The notes under the pieces: model-generated
Database searches by the model: none
Told to the model about the DNA's origin: nothing
What the model saw: the letters and a program-made list of their open reading frames with translations, nothing else
Shown here: positions 1-10,439 of the stretch, piece by piece
Position numbering within the stretch: position 1 is the first letter of the stretch
How the letters are laid out: the number at the start of each line of letters is the position of its first letter
Program-made: the position numbers and the translations under genes
Assembly: GCA_944739405.2 (NCBI GenBank)
Contig: OX123209.2
Location: forward strand, 8,811,217-8,875,216
Length of the DNA stretch: 64,000 nt
Source of the DNA: Euclidia mi
Taxonomy: Eukaryota > Arthropoda > Insecta > Lepidoptera > Erebidae
Direction: 5' to 3'

Positions 1-1370
1 GGGCATCTTTCCAGTCAGATGGAAATATGCCCCGTGCAATGGAAAAGTTAAGGATGTGACAAAGGACTGGAAGAATTTCGTCTAGGATGGGAAGGATCAT
101 TTTGCGACTGATACTGTCACTACCGACCGCGTTGGATGTAACTGCTAGTATACTCTTCTTAACATCACATGCGATAAATGGCGAGAAATTAAAAGGAGAA
201 TACCAAGGAGTTGGCAAAGATGAAAGATGTTGTAAAGTGGCCGTTTTCATATTACCATCAAAATTGGTAGAAGTAGAGAAATGAGCGTTGAGAGAATCTA
301 GGTTAACATTGTTTGGAATGGATTGATGCCGTGTCTTACCAACTCCCAGAGTTTTAAGAAATTTCCAGACCTTAGCTGAATCACCGTTTTCAACGAATTT
401 ATGAATGTGTTGGCGTTGCGCGTTTCTACACACCTTGTTACAGAGATTTCTGATTGCAATGTATTTTTCTTGATTCAGAAGAGTAGGCCTGTGTTTCAAT
501 TTAGCTTTGGCAGCAGATTTTTTGGCCATAATCTTTTTGATGTCTTCTTTTAGCCAAGGTGCCGGTAAATGCTTCAGCTTGATGGCGCGGATTGGCGCAT
601 GGACGTCATATAATTTGAAGAGGTTATTTTTAAAGGTCTGGACTTTAGAATCGATGCACTCAGAAGAATACAAAGGCTCCCAGTCTACCTTAACGGTATC
701 CGCACGTAATTTATCATGATCCATGTCACTAAAGTTGCGCTGCAAAACAATCTTGGGCTTCGTTTTGGGAGTGCATATTTTGTATGAAATATAAATAAGG
801 TCATGATAGGAGAATGCATCCGCCGTATATTGACCATGCTTGTGAATAAGATTAGGAGAAGATACTAGAATGAGGTCGAGAAGAAAAGGAGTACAGTTAG
901 GAAAGTGGTGAGTTGCGTTAAGATTTAAAATTGACAAATTACAGGATTCCGTGACTTCACGAAATGATGTAGCGCGGGAGTCCTGTTTAAGGAGGCAGGT
1001 GTTAAAGTCGCCCATTATTATAGTATGACCATATGAAGAAGTTAAGTTTTCCAGTATTTGTTCAAATGAAGAAAAATAATTTATACGGTTAGATGGCGAA
1101 TAGTAAACACCTAACAAAACTTTTGTGCGGTGGAGTTCAAATTCCAGCAAAAGATATTCGCCAGCATTCGACAGTGGCGGCTGTGGCGACATAGTGACTA
1201 TCTGATAAGGAATATGATGACGCAAGTATATGGCAACACCGCCACCATTGCCGAACGCGCGATCATTTCTAATAAGCCGCAAACCTGGAAGAGTATAAGA
1301 CGTAGATGGGAGACAAGGTTTCAGCCATGACTCTAAAACAAGGACGGCATGCATGTTTTTGCAGTCTTAA
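1..1370 (-). mobile_element. Jockey-type LINE fragment: endonuclease plus start of RT
   Basis: Read on the minus strand, one frame stays open from about 1368 to the left edge. It encodes an apurinic-type endonuclease (LESWLKP near the start, GGGVAIYL, MGDFNTC around 999-1014, then SYHDLIYIS) followed by the linker and the start of reverse transcriptase (GSDSISRKMILPILDE, near 60-110). These are the standard motifs of a Jockey-group ORF2, whose product nicks target DNA and primes reverse transcription. The 5' part is cut off abruptly at 1370, where Harbinger sequence begins, and the rest runs off the window. The same endonuclease family recurs at 53436-54180. The family call is firm; the exact clade is not. 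Confidence 0.85.
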
Positions 1371-1696
1371 TTATGGTATTTCTATCTCTTTCTAAACCTA
1401 AATAGTCTGCGAGGGATGGAAATAGTTTTGGGCTGTGAAATGAAATAAAACTCTTTAATGAGATTCAAACTCTTTAATAAAATCATACATTAGCTCAGTG
1501 CTTATAACAAATAATCATTACAAATAAACTTTCAAATAACCATTATTATTGTTACGGGTAGGTAGGTAATACAAGTAGGAACCTAATACAGTTCTCGCGA
1601 AAGTCAAAGTCCTTCCGCAACTAAATTGCCGACCACAGGTTCGCGCAGGTCGCCATACCCCTCGCCCGCTCTCGCTACCCACTGAGACCTAACATT
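1371..1696. repeat. Direct repeat, copy 1 (Harbinger internal DNA)
   Basis: Starting TTATGGTATTTCTATCTC, this stretch matches 5193-5500 closely over its whole length, with small indels such as an extra CAAGTAGGAAC block here. It is non-coding DNA just beyond the 3' end of the transposase gene and is interpreted as part of the MADF intron of the intact element. Confidence 0.8.
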
Positions 1697-1835
1697 GGTT
1701 TCTGCGCAGCCACTCGCGCAATGTTCTGTGACGACTAAAAGTTTTGCGCGAACTATAAACCTAATATTGAGAAACTTTTAAACCTAATATTGAGATGCTT
1801 TATAATTATAACATTTATAACACATTGACCTAGTC

Positions 1836-2745
1836 CTAATAAGCATTTAATTCATGATGCATGTTAGAAATACCAACAGAAGAATTGAAAAATACTTTGA
1901 ATTTTTCTCGTTCACCAAATGCTTGACGAGAAGCACTACCGCCTTGAGGGCTTAAATTATTAAGACTCGAATCCTCTAATAAGTCACTTTGATTTATCTC
2001 ATTTTCACTATTTTTCCTTATAAAATTGTGTAATATGCATGTTGTTAGTATAACATTATCAACCGAACCTGGATTAATTTTTATTCTTCCCTGGTATATT
2101 CGGAATTTCTGAATAAGTATACCAAAAGCATTTTCTACGCAGCGACGAGCTCGACCTAACCGATAGTTGAAGACGTCATGTTCGCGGTTTCCACTGTTGT
2201 ATGGATACGGACGTAATAAATATGTTTTTAGTGGAAAGGCAGAGTCACCTATGATAACAAAAGGTGCAATAATGTTTGTACCGGGTAAAGCTCTGTCTTT
2301 AGGTATGTTTAGAGTGCCATTTGCCAAACGTTGTCCTAGTGAAGAAGATGTAAAAATTCCAGCATCATGATTTCTTCCCTGAGCTCCAACATTTACATAA
2401 ATAAAATTATATTTTGCATCAACTAGAGCCAATAAAACAATACAAAATGTCGTTTTATAGTTAAAAAATAAAGATCCGCTGTTAGGTGGTGCTTCGATCA
2501 CTACATGTTTACCATCTAGTGCTCCTAAGCAATTAGGAAATTTCCACAGTAGCCAGAAATCTTCAGCAACAGCTTTGCACATTTCAGTAGTCATCTCGGG
2601 TAATACCTCACTCATTAATTGCTCAACTATAATTTTGCATGTCTCTTTGACAATTTTATTAACTATGGTATGACCTAAACGATAACTAAATGAAAGTGTC
2701 ATATGTGTGTCACCAGTGGCCAAAAACCTGAAAATAATAATAATA
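1836..2745 (-). pseudogene. Harbinger transposase, C-terminal exon
   Basis: An open frame of 295 codons from an internal ATG. The true exon starts slightly upstream, after a splice acceptor (TTATTTTCAG, ending at 2746), giving FLATGDTHMTLSFSYRLG, the conserved block following the helix-turn-helix in PIF/Harbinger and HARBI1 proteins. Downstream are LGALDGKHVVIEAP, then GDSAFPLKTYLLRPYP and CVENAFGILIQKFR, which carry DDE nuclease residues. The matching 5' exon is at 4009-4285. The exon itself is uninterrupted, but the 5' exon has stops and frameshifts, so the gene as a whole is a pseudogene. Confidence 0.85.
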
Positions 2746-2809
2746 TAGAATATAGTAGGTAATGTCTGTAGTTTTTATGAGCACGTGTTCATAATAAAAC
2801 ACTATTTAA

Positions 2810-2847
2810 CCGGTTTTATATATATTTATATATAAACCGGTTTTATC
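2810..2847. repeat. AT-rich palindrome
   Basis: AACCGGTTTTATATAT is followed after a few bases by its inverse ending AAACCGGTT. It lies in the transposase intron and has no clear function. Confidence 0.6.
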
Positions 2848-2934
2848 ACACGTTTTATTGAATAGATAAAGTAAAATTGTCATATATCATGTCATGTAAA
2901 TAAAACCCGTAAAACAGTGTTTTGTATTTTTTTA

Positions 2935-2970
2935 TAGACGAGGTAGGCAGAGGTGTAATATTACACCAAG
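2935..2970 (-). repeat. SINE 3'-end fragment
   Basis: GGTAGGCAGAGGTGTAAT followed by ATTACACC matches, on the minus strand, the 3' region of the SINE at 31478-31887. It is too short to judge whether it is an insertion relic or part of another repeat. Confidence 0.4.
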
Positions 2971-3030
2971 TGTTTTGTAATAAAGAATATTTTTTTTTGC
3001 TGTAATTAATATTAATATTGTATGTCTTAG

Positions 3031-3877
3031 ATTGGGTGGTCTGCAAACAAAGGTGGACCAACATACGAGACCAGTATAAAAAGAGCTTAAAAATCTAAAA
3101 TGTAGCACTGGTCAAGCTGCTAGGAAAATAAAACTATATAAATTCCATGAACATCTTCAGTTTCTAAAGGCCTTTGAAGAAGATAGAGAAAGGATAGAGA
3201 ATTTTGTAGAATGCAGAGAAATGATGCCTTGTCCACTATCAGACATAACACAATCCATAAGCAACGATTCAGACATTAATCAGCAGTCAAATTCGCAGTC
3301 CCATAATGATGTTGTACCTAGGCCATCTATCACGACATTTGCAATATCGCCAGCAGCATCTTCATGTTCAGCTACAAATGAGCAAGGTGAGCCTCCATCC
3401 AACCTGCTAATACAAGAACCTCAGAGAAATCCGAGACAGAAAAAAAAGAAGTTGGCTGCCCCTGTTCCTGAATACGCTTCAGCTACTCTTATGAAATATG
3501 TGCTCATGAATAGAAACAAAAATACTGAACATACTGAAAAAGAAGAACAACATCCTATCGACGCATTTTTACAGGGACTTGCACCTACTTTAAAATCATT
3601 TTCTCCATATTTGCAACATTTGGCAAAAGGACAAATTTTTCAAGTAATTCACAATTTGGAGCTTCAGCAATTAACTGAAAATCTAACGTCTTCACAATCT
3701 ACGCCTATTATTTTGTCATCTCCTTCACCTTCATCGCCATCAATGCCGGTTATTTCATCGCCGTTGCCATCTTCTGAACAACCAGGTACGATGGATTCAG
3801 TACAACTTTCTGAACAACCAAGGTCATCGGAATCAATACAACTTTATTTCTCACAATGCGATTCTTGTAATGACTAA
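3031..3877 (+). pseudogene. MADF/BESS accessory protein of Harbinger, second exon
   Basis: After an acceptor (TATGTCTTAG) the plus strand reads RWTNIRDQYKKSLK, the second half of a MADF DNA-binding domain. It breaks at about 3087-3093, where a run of five A replaces an expected six, then resumes as GQAARKIKLYKFHEHLQFL. From 3221 the frame is open for 218 codons to TAA at 3877. A BESS motif (HPIDAFLQGLAPTLKSFSP) is near 3550-3610, after a Ser/Pro-rich linker. MADF-type proteins are the usual second gene of Harbinger elements and are thought to help transposase bind DNA. The exon lies inside the transposase intron on the other strand. Confidence 0.8.
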
Positions 3878-4008
3878 AGTTTTAAAATTAAGGCTATATG
3901 ATTATAATATTAAAACATAAATGTTACCTATGATTACAATTTAAAATAAGTTTTACATGATTACAATTTGAAATAAATAACTACTGTATAAAAATATCTT
4001 TGATTACC

Positions 4009-4285
4009 TTTTAGTTACTGCCAAACGTTCTCGTTGTGTGATAGCTCTTTTCATAACAGTGTCCTTCTTACGTAAATGAGGGCTTAGTTTATTTTCCAGT
4101 AAAGCAAAACATTCTTTTGTAATTTGCGAAAATACTGATAAAATTGAGTCTCATCATCCAGAAGTTCTTTGTTGAAAGTGTGGTCCTCCCGTTCTCCTTC
4201 CTATTCTCTATTCTGCCATGTAGGATGTACAGATATTCTCCTTTTTTTGTTCACTCGTCATCTAGAGCAATAGCAATTAAGGCCA
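4009..4285 (-). pseudogene. Harbinger transposase, N-terminal exon (broken)
   Basis: Minus-strand fragments in different frames give LALIAIALDDE, RRISVHPTWQNRE, KELLDDETQFYQYFRKL and LSPHLRKKDTVMKR. These follow the order of PIF/Harbinger transposase N termini. The exon ends in a good donor (AAAAG then GTAATC at 4009) whose phase fits the acceptor at 2746, so splicing gives KRFLATGD. There are at least two in-frame stops (TGA after LDDE, TAG after QNRE) and frameshifts at an A-run near 4233 and near the sequence for FRKLQ. This exon shows why the C-terminal exon alone looks intact. Confidence 0.75.
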
Positions 4286-4426
4286 ATTCTTAAAGTGAAA
4301 AATCCATATTTCCTTCTTCACAACACTAGCACGTTAGATCTGAATCACGGTTACGGTACGTATGCATTAAGAACACGTTCCTGTCATGAACGAGGCAGTC
4401 ACGTACCGTTCCCGTTCACGCCCCGT

Positions 4427-4504
4427 CCGAGGAATTATCTCGTTACGTATGCAGCGGCCTTTAATGCCGCTGCATACGTGACGGGTTTTCACGGACGGGA
4501 TGGA
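4427..4504. repeat. Inverted repeat where two Harbinger ends meet
   Basis: ACGTATGCAGCGGC, the spacer CTTTAAT, then GCCGCTGCATACGT. The arms extend imperfectly outward to CTCGGACGGG and CACGGACGGG. TTA/TAA sits at the centre, as expected for the 3-bp Harbinger target site. I read it as the right end of copy A abutting the left end of copy B. Confidence 0.65.
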
Positions 4505-4743
4505 ACGGGACATTTTGGAAATATCGTTTCATACAAAATGTATATGGAAGCGCATATGTCACGGAGACACGGACGGGACGGGAACGTGGCGCCGACGGGG
4601 CGGGAAAAATATCGTTGCCAACGATGTTTAGCATGTCCCGCCGCGCGCGTGCCCCGTACCGTCCGTGTTTACGCTACGTATGCACAATCACTCCGTTCCT
4701 TCCGGAGAGAAAAGGAGTGTTGGACGTTAGCATCAGCGTCAAA

Positions 4744-4905
4744 ATGGACGATGAAAAAGTAATTGAGTGTGTACGGTCACATCCAGCATTATATAATTTA
4801 GCTACCTCAAAGTATTTAGACACAAAATACAAGAATCATCTGTGGCGTAAAATTGCGGTCGAATTATCACTCACTGGAGACGATGATCAATTATTGCATT
4901 CATAA
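4744..4905 (+). pseudogene. MADF protein, first exon (copy B)
   Basis: ATG at 4744 opens MDDEKVIECVRSHPALYNL, then LWRKIAVELSLTG: the first half of a MADF domain, which normally continues into the RWTNIRDQY block found at 3031 in copy A. No clear splice donor was found before the stop at 4905, and the second exon is largely deleted in this copy, so it is counted as a relic. It shows where exon 1 sits in the intact element: just inside the left terminal repeat. Confidence 0.7.
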
Positions 4906-5192
4906 CTTTACAACAGATAGAACTTGGAGATGTCGGCGCGGAGTGTCGCTGCGCATGCGCGGCACACGCTTTTGGCGTGCGCGGCTCAACGAACGTTGAT
5001 CGATACTTGTCGAACGATCTGTTATTTATTATATTTCAGTAATTTCAGCTAACTACTTTTGTTTGTATAATTTGAGTTATATGTTTAATACCTACTATAC
5101 TATCCATGAACTTGGAAGTGGAAGTAATTTATAAACATATCATAAACATATCACTATACACAGTAGGTAATATAAAACTACAAACTAAACAC

Positions 5193-5500
5193 TTATGGTA
5201 TTTCTATCTCTTTCTAAACCTAAATAGTCTGCCAGGGGTGGGATAGTTATGGAGCTGTCAAATGAAATTAAACTCTTTAATGAGCTTCAAACTCTTTAGT
5301 AAAATCATACATTATCTCAGTGCTTATTACAAATAATTATTACAAATAAACTTTCAAATAATCATTATTACTGTTACGAGTAGGTAGGTAATACAGTTCT
5401 CGCGAAACTCAAAGTCCTTTCGCACTACATTCCCAACCACAGGTTCGCCCAGGTCGCCATACCCCTCCCCCACTCTCGCTACCCGTTGAGACCTAACATT
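5193..5500. repeat. Direct repeat, copy 2 (Harbinger internal DNA)
   Basis: Partner of 1371-1696. Both begin TTATGGTATTTCTATCTC and end at GAGACCTAACATT. It is followed directly by MADF exon sequence, marking the deletion junction of copy B. Confidence 0.8.
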
Positions 5501-5539
5501 AAAAAAATCTAACGTCTTCACAATCTACGCCTATTATTT

Positions 5540-5995
5540 CGGATTCGTCGGCACCCTGGATAGCCAAGAACCGTTTTCGATTACCCCATACATGACTTTA
5601 GGAAGGTGCGTAGAGTTGTATTTTTTTATACGGCTCCAACACCCTTAAAAGCCACGTATGAGGCACAGAATCGTACGCTTTCTTGTAGTCTATCCAACAT
5701 GCCGCCAAATCCTTTCGGTTACGGCGGACTTGCTGGCTAGTAGTCATATCAATAAGGAGGAGCATCTTAGTACCACGAGCCCTCTTCCTACATCCATTCT
5801 GAGTGTCTGACATAATTGAATTCAGTTCATGTTGAACTGAATTCAATTGTTCTGATATTTTAGCATTCAGAATAGATGTTACAAGTTTATAGACCGATGG
5901 TAAACATGTCGGTCATGGTATCGGTCTATAATTACCGGGCTCTACACTACCGTGTGTTATGGGAGCCAAGATGCGGTCATGTCTTGTTTATGTGT
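5540..5995 (-). mobile_element. Dong/R4-clade LINE fragment, RT domain
   Basis: Minus-strand reading gives PGNYRPI, then SDTQNGCRKRARGTKMLLLI and WIDYKKAYDSVPHTWLL, the early RT motifs of Dong/R4 LINEs, which carry a restriction-like rather than an apurinic endonuclease. The best frame (5598-5846) is 82 codons and broken on both sides. A 22-nt stretch at about 5946-5968 is matched, in the opposite orientation relative to the element, at 18541-18562. Confidence 0.75.
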
Positions 5996-6420
5996 CTAAT
6001 ATATAGATCTAGTTATGATACAGCCTTAGCATTAGCTATTTAGCTATGATTTTTTTTGTGAGAGGTCAGTGACCTTAAGAAAATTTTAATTTCAAGTTAA
6101 CTGAAAAAATATACAACTGACGGTTAAAAAAGAAATTAAATGAGGTTGCTAGCATGTATTAATTAACATATAAAATTAGAGGATTGTAGCTTTAATCATT
6201 TAAGAGTAATGATTTTTTTCTGATTTTCACATATTTGTATTTATTGTTAAAACTTTAGCAGTGTCGTGTTTTATTCTTTATAGATAATGTGCTTACTAAT
6301 ATCACTGATCATATCCTAAGAATTCACAAACTAAACTAAGCTTGTCCAGGAGATACAGCGTTTCTATGTAACTGAGAAATTTCTATGGAAATAGGGTTGT
6401 CAATTTAAAAAAAAATATAT
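5996..6420. other. AT-rich stretch with no recognised gene
   Basis: No coding similarity, repeat structure or RNA gene was recognised. It separates the Dong fragment from the 3' end of the RAG1-like transposase and might contain that element's terminus, but no terminal repeat was identified. Confidence 0.5.
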
Positions 6421-6427
6421 TTTATAT

Positions 6428-7502
6428 TTAAGAATTAGTCATGTCATCATCAGATAAATTTAAAATTTCATCTGATAGTAGGGAAATAGGTTCATTATCT
6501 GTTGCCATTTCCCGGTCACAATCTACGGATCTGAGCGGCATTAGGTCATGAAATGTAACATTTCCTGTTGAGGGTTTTGAGAGAGAATTTACTTTTTCGG
6601 GGAGAGGGAGCTGTTTAATTTTATTTTTGCGTGTGCCTAGGGACATGGTCGATAATAAGGGATCTGAGAATTCTAAGGCTCGATGAAACAAGTATGGTAC
6701 TCTTACGGTCTAACTTTCGCGTGTGGAGCTCACGGTCGTAGCGCCAGAATTTGTTTCTTAATTCACCAGCTTGTTCTGACAGCATAACAATTGGCGAAGA
6801 AATGGACTCTATTATTTGCGCACCATGTATTAGAATTTTGTGTAAGGTCACCGATATGTAAAACCAGTTGTAATTTTGAACATATTTGGTTGCGAGGTTA
6901 TGGCAGAATAGTTGAAATTTTCCAGTGTCTATTTCTAAGCCACTTGACAGTGCCACTAAGATGATGTGAAGATCCTCGACCAGCCATTCCTGGATTCCCA
7001 AAATTCTAGCAAAGGTTTTGCGGTTGGGATCCGACAATGCAGTGCGCGCAGTATTGCCGTCATTTGTTGTTCCGGAATTCGGTCGCACAACATCTACAAG
7101 CAAACCCATTTCTTTACAGATTTCGGCTTGGATTCGTTGTTTCCCACTTTCTGCGATAACTGCTTCAGAAGAATTCAAAAGAATTCGCAACTCTCCATTT
7201 CTGTACGCCTGGGTCGTTTTTATATCCTAAGTGTAGCAAAAATTCGAAGATTCTGATCCAGGCATGCAATGGGCTAAGTCCATGTAACAAAGCTTCTTTA
7301 TTTATTGCTTTTTTCTATACAAGATCAAGCTTGTTGAATTCCGTGCAGGTTGCTCCACAACATGCATGTGCATGTTGTGGAGCGTAACTGCGAATTGGTA
7401 TTTGTTATGATATTAAATACCTTGCCATCTATGATCGTTAAATATAATTTTGGATCCCCAATTACAGTATTTCCAGAGGAGTTTTCTGTAAAAATCGGCA
7501 AA
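6428..7502 (-). pseudogene. RAG1/Transib-like transposase, C-terminal half
   Basis: In minus-strand order the blocks are GDPKLYLTIIDGKVFNIIT, then GLSPLHAWIRIFEFLLHLGY, then DVVRPNSGTTNDGNTAR, then LHKILIHGAQII, LSEQAGELRNKFWRYDREL, and FHRALEFSDPLLSTMSLG. The HKxLxHG ... SExAxExxNK ... SDP order matches the RAG1/Transib carboxyl end, where the acidic residue of the SExA block is catalytic. Frames change near 7360, 7200 and 6690, and a TAG falls near 7300, so it is dead. The rest of the same gene lies at 13140-13775 and 15130-15960. The superfamily call rests on recalled family motifs. Confidence 0.65.
7352..7383. repeat. Perfect 15-bp-arm palindrome
   Basis: GCTCCACAACATGCA, two bases, then TGCATGTTGTGGAGC. 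It lies in the cysteine-rich segment of the transposase relic, close to one of the frame changes. Confidence 0.85.
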
Positions 7503-7785
7503 AGATAGATAGATAACATCTTTATTGCGCAAAAACAATTGATTGTTACAAATGATTTGAAGATATCTTAAATTTACAAAAACATAGTAAATGCACAAGG
7601 GCGGCCTTATCGCAAAATGCGATTTCTTACAGGCAACCTTAGGATGGACAGACTGAGAAGGATATGTTTGATGGTGTAGTGATCAAATATATCTGGAAAC
7701 TTATCAAATAATACATAATATACATACAAACAATACATAATTATAATACATATATAATTCTATCATAAAACATATGTATATCGGA
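7503..7785 (-). mobile_element. LINE 3' UTR with (GATA)n tail
   Basis: On the minus strand it reads GATCACTACACCATC, CTAAGGTTGCC and GCGATAAGGCCGCC, then AATAAAG and a (TATC)n tail at 7503-7515. The same landmarks in the same order are in the 3' UTR of the LINE at 16796-18545. I therefore read it as the 3' end of the LINE whose RT is at 12045-13139, the two parts separated by a 4.2-kb insertion. Confidence 0.7.
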
Positions 7786-10439
7786 ATGGTCATCAGTATA
7801 GGACATCAATTGACTACGAAACGGAAGTGCGAAGATTGCGCGCTTCGACAGTGTCTACGCGTCACGTTCGCTACAGTCGAAGTGGGGGAATGACGGTTGA
7901 CGTTCAACGGAGCAACGCCAACTATCACTTCTCTTGGAGACTCCGGGCGGGGAACAAGTACCTAGAAACTGTCACTCATTTCGTGTTCAGTAACACAAAA
8001 TAGTTATAGTCAGTTTTGTTAGTTTTGATTTGGTGCGAACTCTTAACGTACTGTGATGTGAAGTGTTGATACCGGCCAAGAATCAAGCAACCCGCCGTCA
8101 TCAGAAGTGGGATCATGAACCATCGCGACCACAAAGCACGAGCGAAGGCGACTGCTAACGCTGCTATGTTGGTGAATCAGCTGAGCTTGCAACTGCCACC
8201 CTGGTGAGCGTATTTTGTCTGATTTTTTTTATTGGTACTGCCAATTTTGTTTAGTGGCAGTAGTAGTAAAACATTACGCGTTTAACCTTGGAAATGTCAC
8301 AATCGTTGTGGTGATATCGCCATCACATCGTACCGAGTGTTGTATGTTCGATTCCTACACGAGACTCTGAGTTGTGGAACCGTTGGACTTTTACGGTGTC
8401 GTGGTTATAATAATATTCTTTTTAATAGCTTAAAGAAGAAAGACAAAAAAATGTGGGTAGATAGCGAACGGAGATTTTGAATTTGATACGCCAGTTAAAA
8501 AGAAAGCGATTATTTATTTTCTACAAGCGAGGGTGGCTCGCACTCACGAACCTTGTGATCATATTATGCTTGCTTGTACATAGATTATCTTGTCTCGGTC
8601 TTACTTTATGGACTGTAATAGTAATAAGAGTGAGCGTACAGGCCGACTTGCATTGTTCCAAGCAAGTGCGTTTGAGTGAAACGTGCTAGTTATTGTTGTA
8701 GTGCAGTTGTAATATTGGTTTAGGAGCCAACAGCCAGCTTTGATTGGTTCTCTGCTAAATCTAGAACAATAACTCCGGTCTAGACTGTCCTTCGCAGGGC
8801 AGCAGCGCTAAAATTAAACTACAGTTTACGGATTTTATCGCGTTATATTACTTTCACTGGTTATTTTTTATTACATTTAAACCGAAAGATCTAGAAACTA
8901 CATTTTTATTACTAGCCGACGTTTCGAATTCTTTACCGGATTCATGTTCACGGCAGACTGAGGTGATATTTGTCTTTGTCTTGAATTTAAAAGTTATCTC
9001 AAAGTACCCGAACATTTTTCAACTATTGGTGTTACTATCTACGCAGAATGTGCTCACTGTGTCTTGATGTCTTCCGGTGACTTTGTCCTTTTTGGGTTTC
9101 ATTAGCCTGATAACAGGGTCCCAAGCTGGAGGTACATTCCAACCATCTTCCCTATTGAAATTAGGATGTTTTTTTAATTTCAATAGCTTCACGTTTCATT
9201 CTTGGAATAAAGCGGTGTTCTTTTGCGAGTATCTGTGGTTTATCAAATCCGCCAGTGTAGATTGCATAAACTGGTTAAGCCGTTTGTGCGGCTGCATGTT
9301 TAGCCATGCGTTGCCATTGGGTGGACCGGTAAAGTGCCTTTCTCGTTAGCTAAGAGCTTTTGTGTTTGTCATAGTAAACAAAACAGCCGTTAGTGCATTT
9401 GTCATAGTATCACAAACGTTGTCCTTCGTATTGAACGCGAAAGGTCCGTCGCTGTATCGCTAATGATTAGGTTAGGATAAGCTTCGTATTTAGACTATCC
9501 ATGACAAAATTATAAAGGCTATAAAGACTGGTTGGATACTTGGTAGTAAACTTAACATCTAGAGTATCAGCCTTGTAAGATTTTCTTATAGTCTGCTATG
9601 TCATAAGGAAAACTAAAGCAACATGTTGAACAAACCTAGTTTAAGATTACTTTGTTAAACGCTTGAAATAATTATCCGGGTGGTGTTGTGTAACCGGATG
9701 GAGGTTGCATAGCGTGATGTTGAAGACCCGATGGATGTCAGAGTATGAGCAATGCAATATTTTAATGAGTTTCCTATTATTTGAGCGAGTACGTGTTACT
9801 CAACATGTCAGCTTCGAGAGAAAGAGTTAGTTGTGATTTTCATTAAAACCTGTAATGAGTTTGATCAGAGTACCTTTATTGCCCACCGACTTGTGCGTTG
9901 TGCCAGGAATGGCCGTACAACTAGGATTGCTGTTCGAGAATTTTCTCTTAATCCTAGAGCGAAGTACATTAAAGAGCATTAAAGTGTGGTTGTTGATCGC
10001 AATCACGGACACCCTGCTACTCAAGTAGCTCTCATTTGATTTTTGATCGCTAAAATTATCCACCTCTAGTTTCTGTGTCGTATGACAAGAGCGTGTTGCA
10101 ACAAGAATCTGAAAGCACTCATAGACTGTCGATTGGTTATCTGAGAACTGTAGTCGTTGCCTCTATGTTGCCAAAGGAAATCAGTTTGTCCAAAGGTAGC
10201 TAATCAGTTCTCGCTATGTTCGCATTTGGTTTTTGTTTTTGTCAGTAGTCAAATACAGTTTTGACATAGCTCATCAAGAGTATGGACGGGAGTTACGTTC
10301 TGTGCAGTTGTGAAGTTGTAAATGGATTTGATAATCGCTTAAAATTGACGAAGTGCGGACGTTGAATTAGTCTGAAAGAACGGATACTCTATTAAGTGGG
10401 TATACAATGAGACGAATCTTCGAAATACTAATGGTAGAT
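7786..10439. other. Unassigned insert, probably decayed LTR-element DNA
   Basis: This stretch sits inside the LINE 3' region. There is no convincing long frame. At 8115-8216 an ATG-led stretch (MNHRDHKARAKATANAAML) ends in a good donor, TG then GTGAGCG, and could be a small first exon. Around 8915-8970, GCCGACGTTTCG and CACGGCAGACTGAGGTGAT resemble motifs seen in many lepidopteran repeats. Its right-hand continuation ends in a gypsy pol tail, so the whole insert may be an old LTR element. Confidence 0.35.

Larger units (their letters stand above)
1371..4464 (-). mobile_element. PIF/Harbinger element, copy A (left end lost)
   Basis: This block holds a Harbinger transposase gene in two exons on the minus strand and the second exon of its MADF/BESS partner on the plus strand. 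The right end is a GC-rich terminal repeat of the form CGTTACGTATGCAGCGG ending at about 4464 next to TTA, matching the 3-bp TWA target preference of Harbinger. The left end is missing: homology to copy B starts sharply at 1371, directly against LINE sequence. Both genes carry disabling changes, so the copy is dead. Confidence 0.75.
4465..5539 (+). mobile_element. PIF/Harbinger element, copy B (internally deleted)
   Basis: It begins with the GC-rich terminal repeat and an inverted subterminal partner near 4640-4690 (TGCATACGTAGCG when read on minus). MADF exon 1 follows at 4744, then intron DNA, then 5193-5500, which matches 1371-1696. At 5504 it jumps into a 36-bp stretch identical to 3678-3713 of the MADF second exon. 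Compared with copy A, about 2 kb containing the transposase C-terminal exon has been deleted. It ends against a Dong/R4 LINE fragment at about 5540. Confidence 0.7.

Noticed and set aside
4295..4762. 155-codon plus-strand frame
   Set aside because: It runs through the GC-rich Harbinger terminal repeats and ends by reading MADF exon 1 in the wrong frame.
7786..8216. Candidate host first exon with donor at 8217
   Set aside because: The exon-like piece is only about 30 codons, has no recognised homologue and no partner exon, and lies inside an insertion; kept only as a remark.
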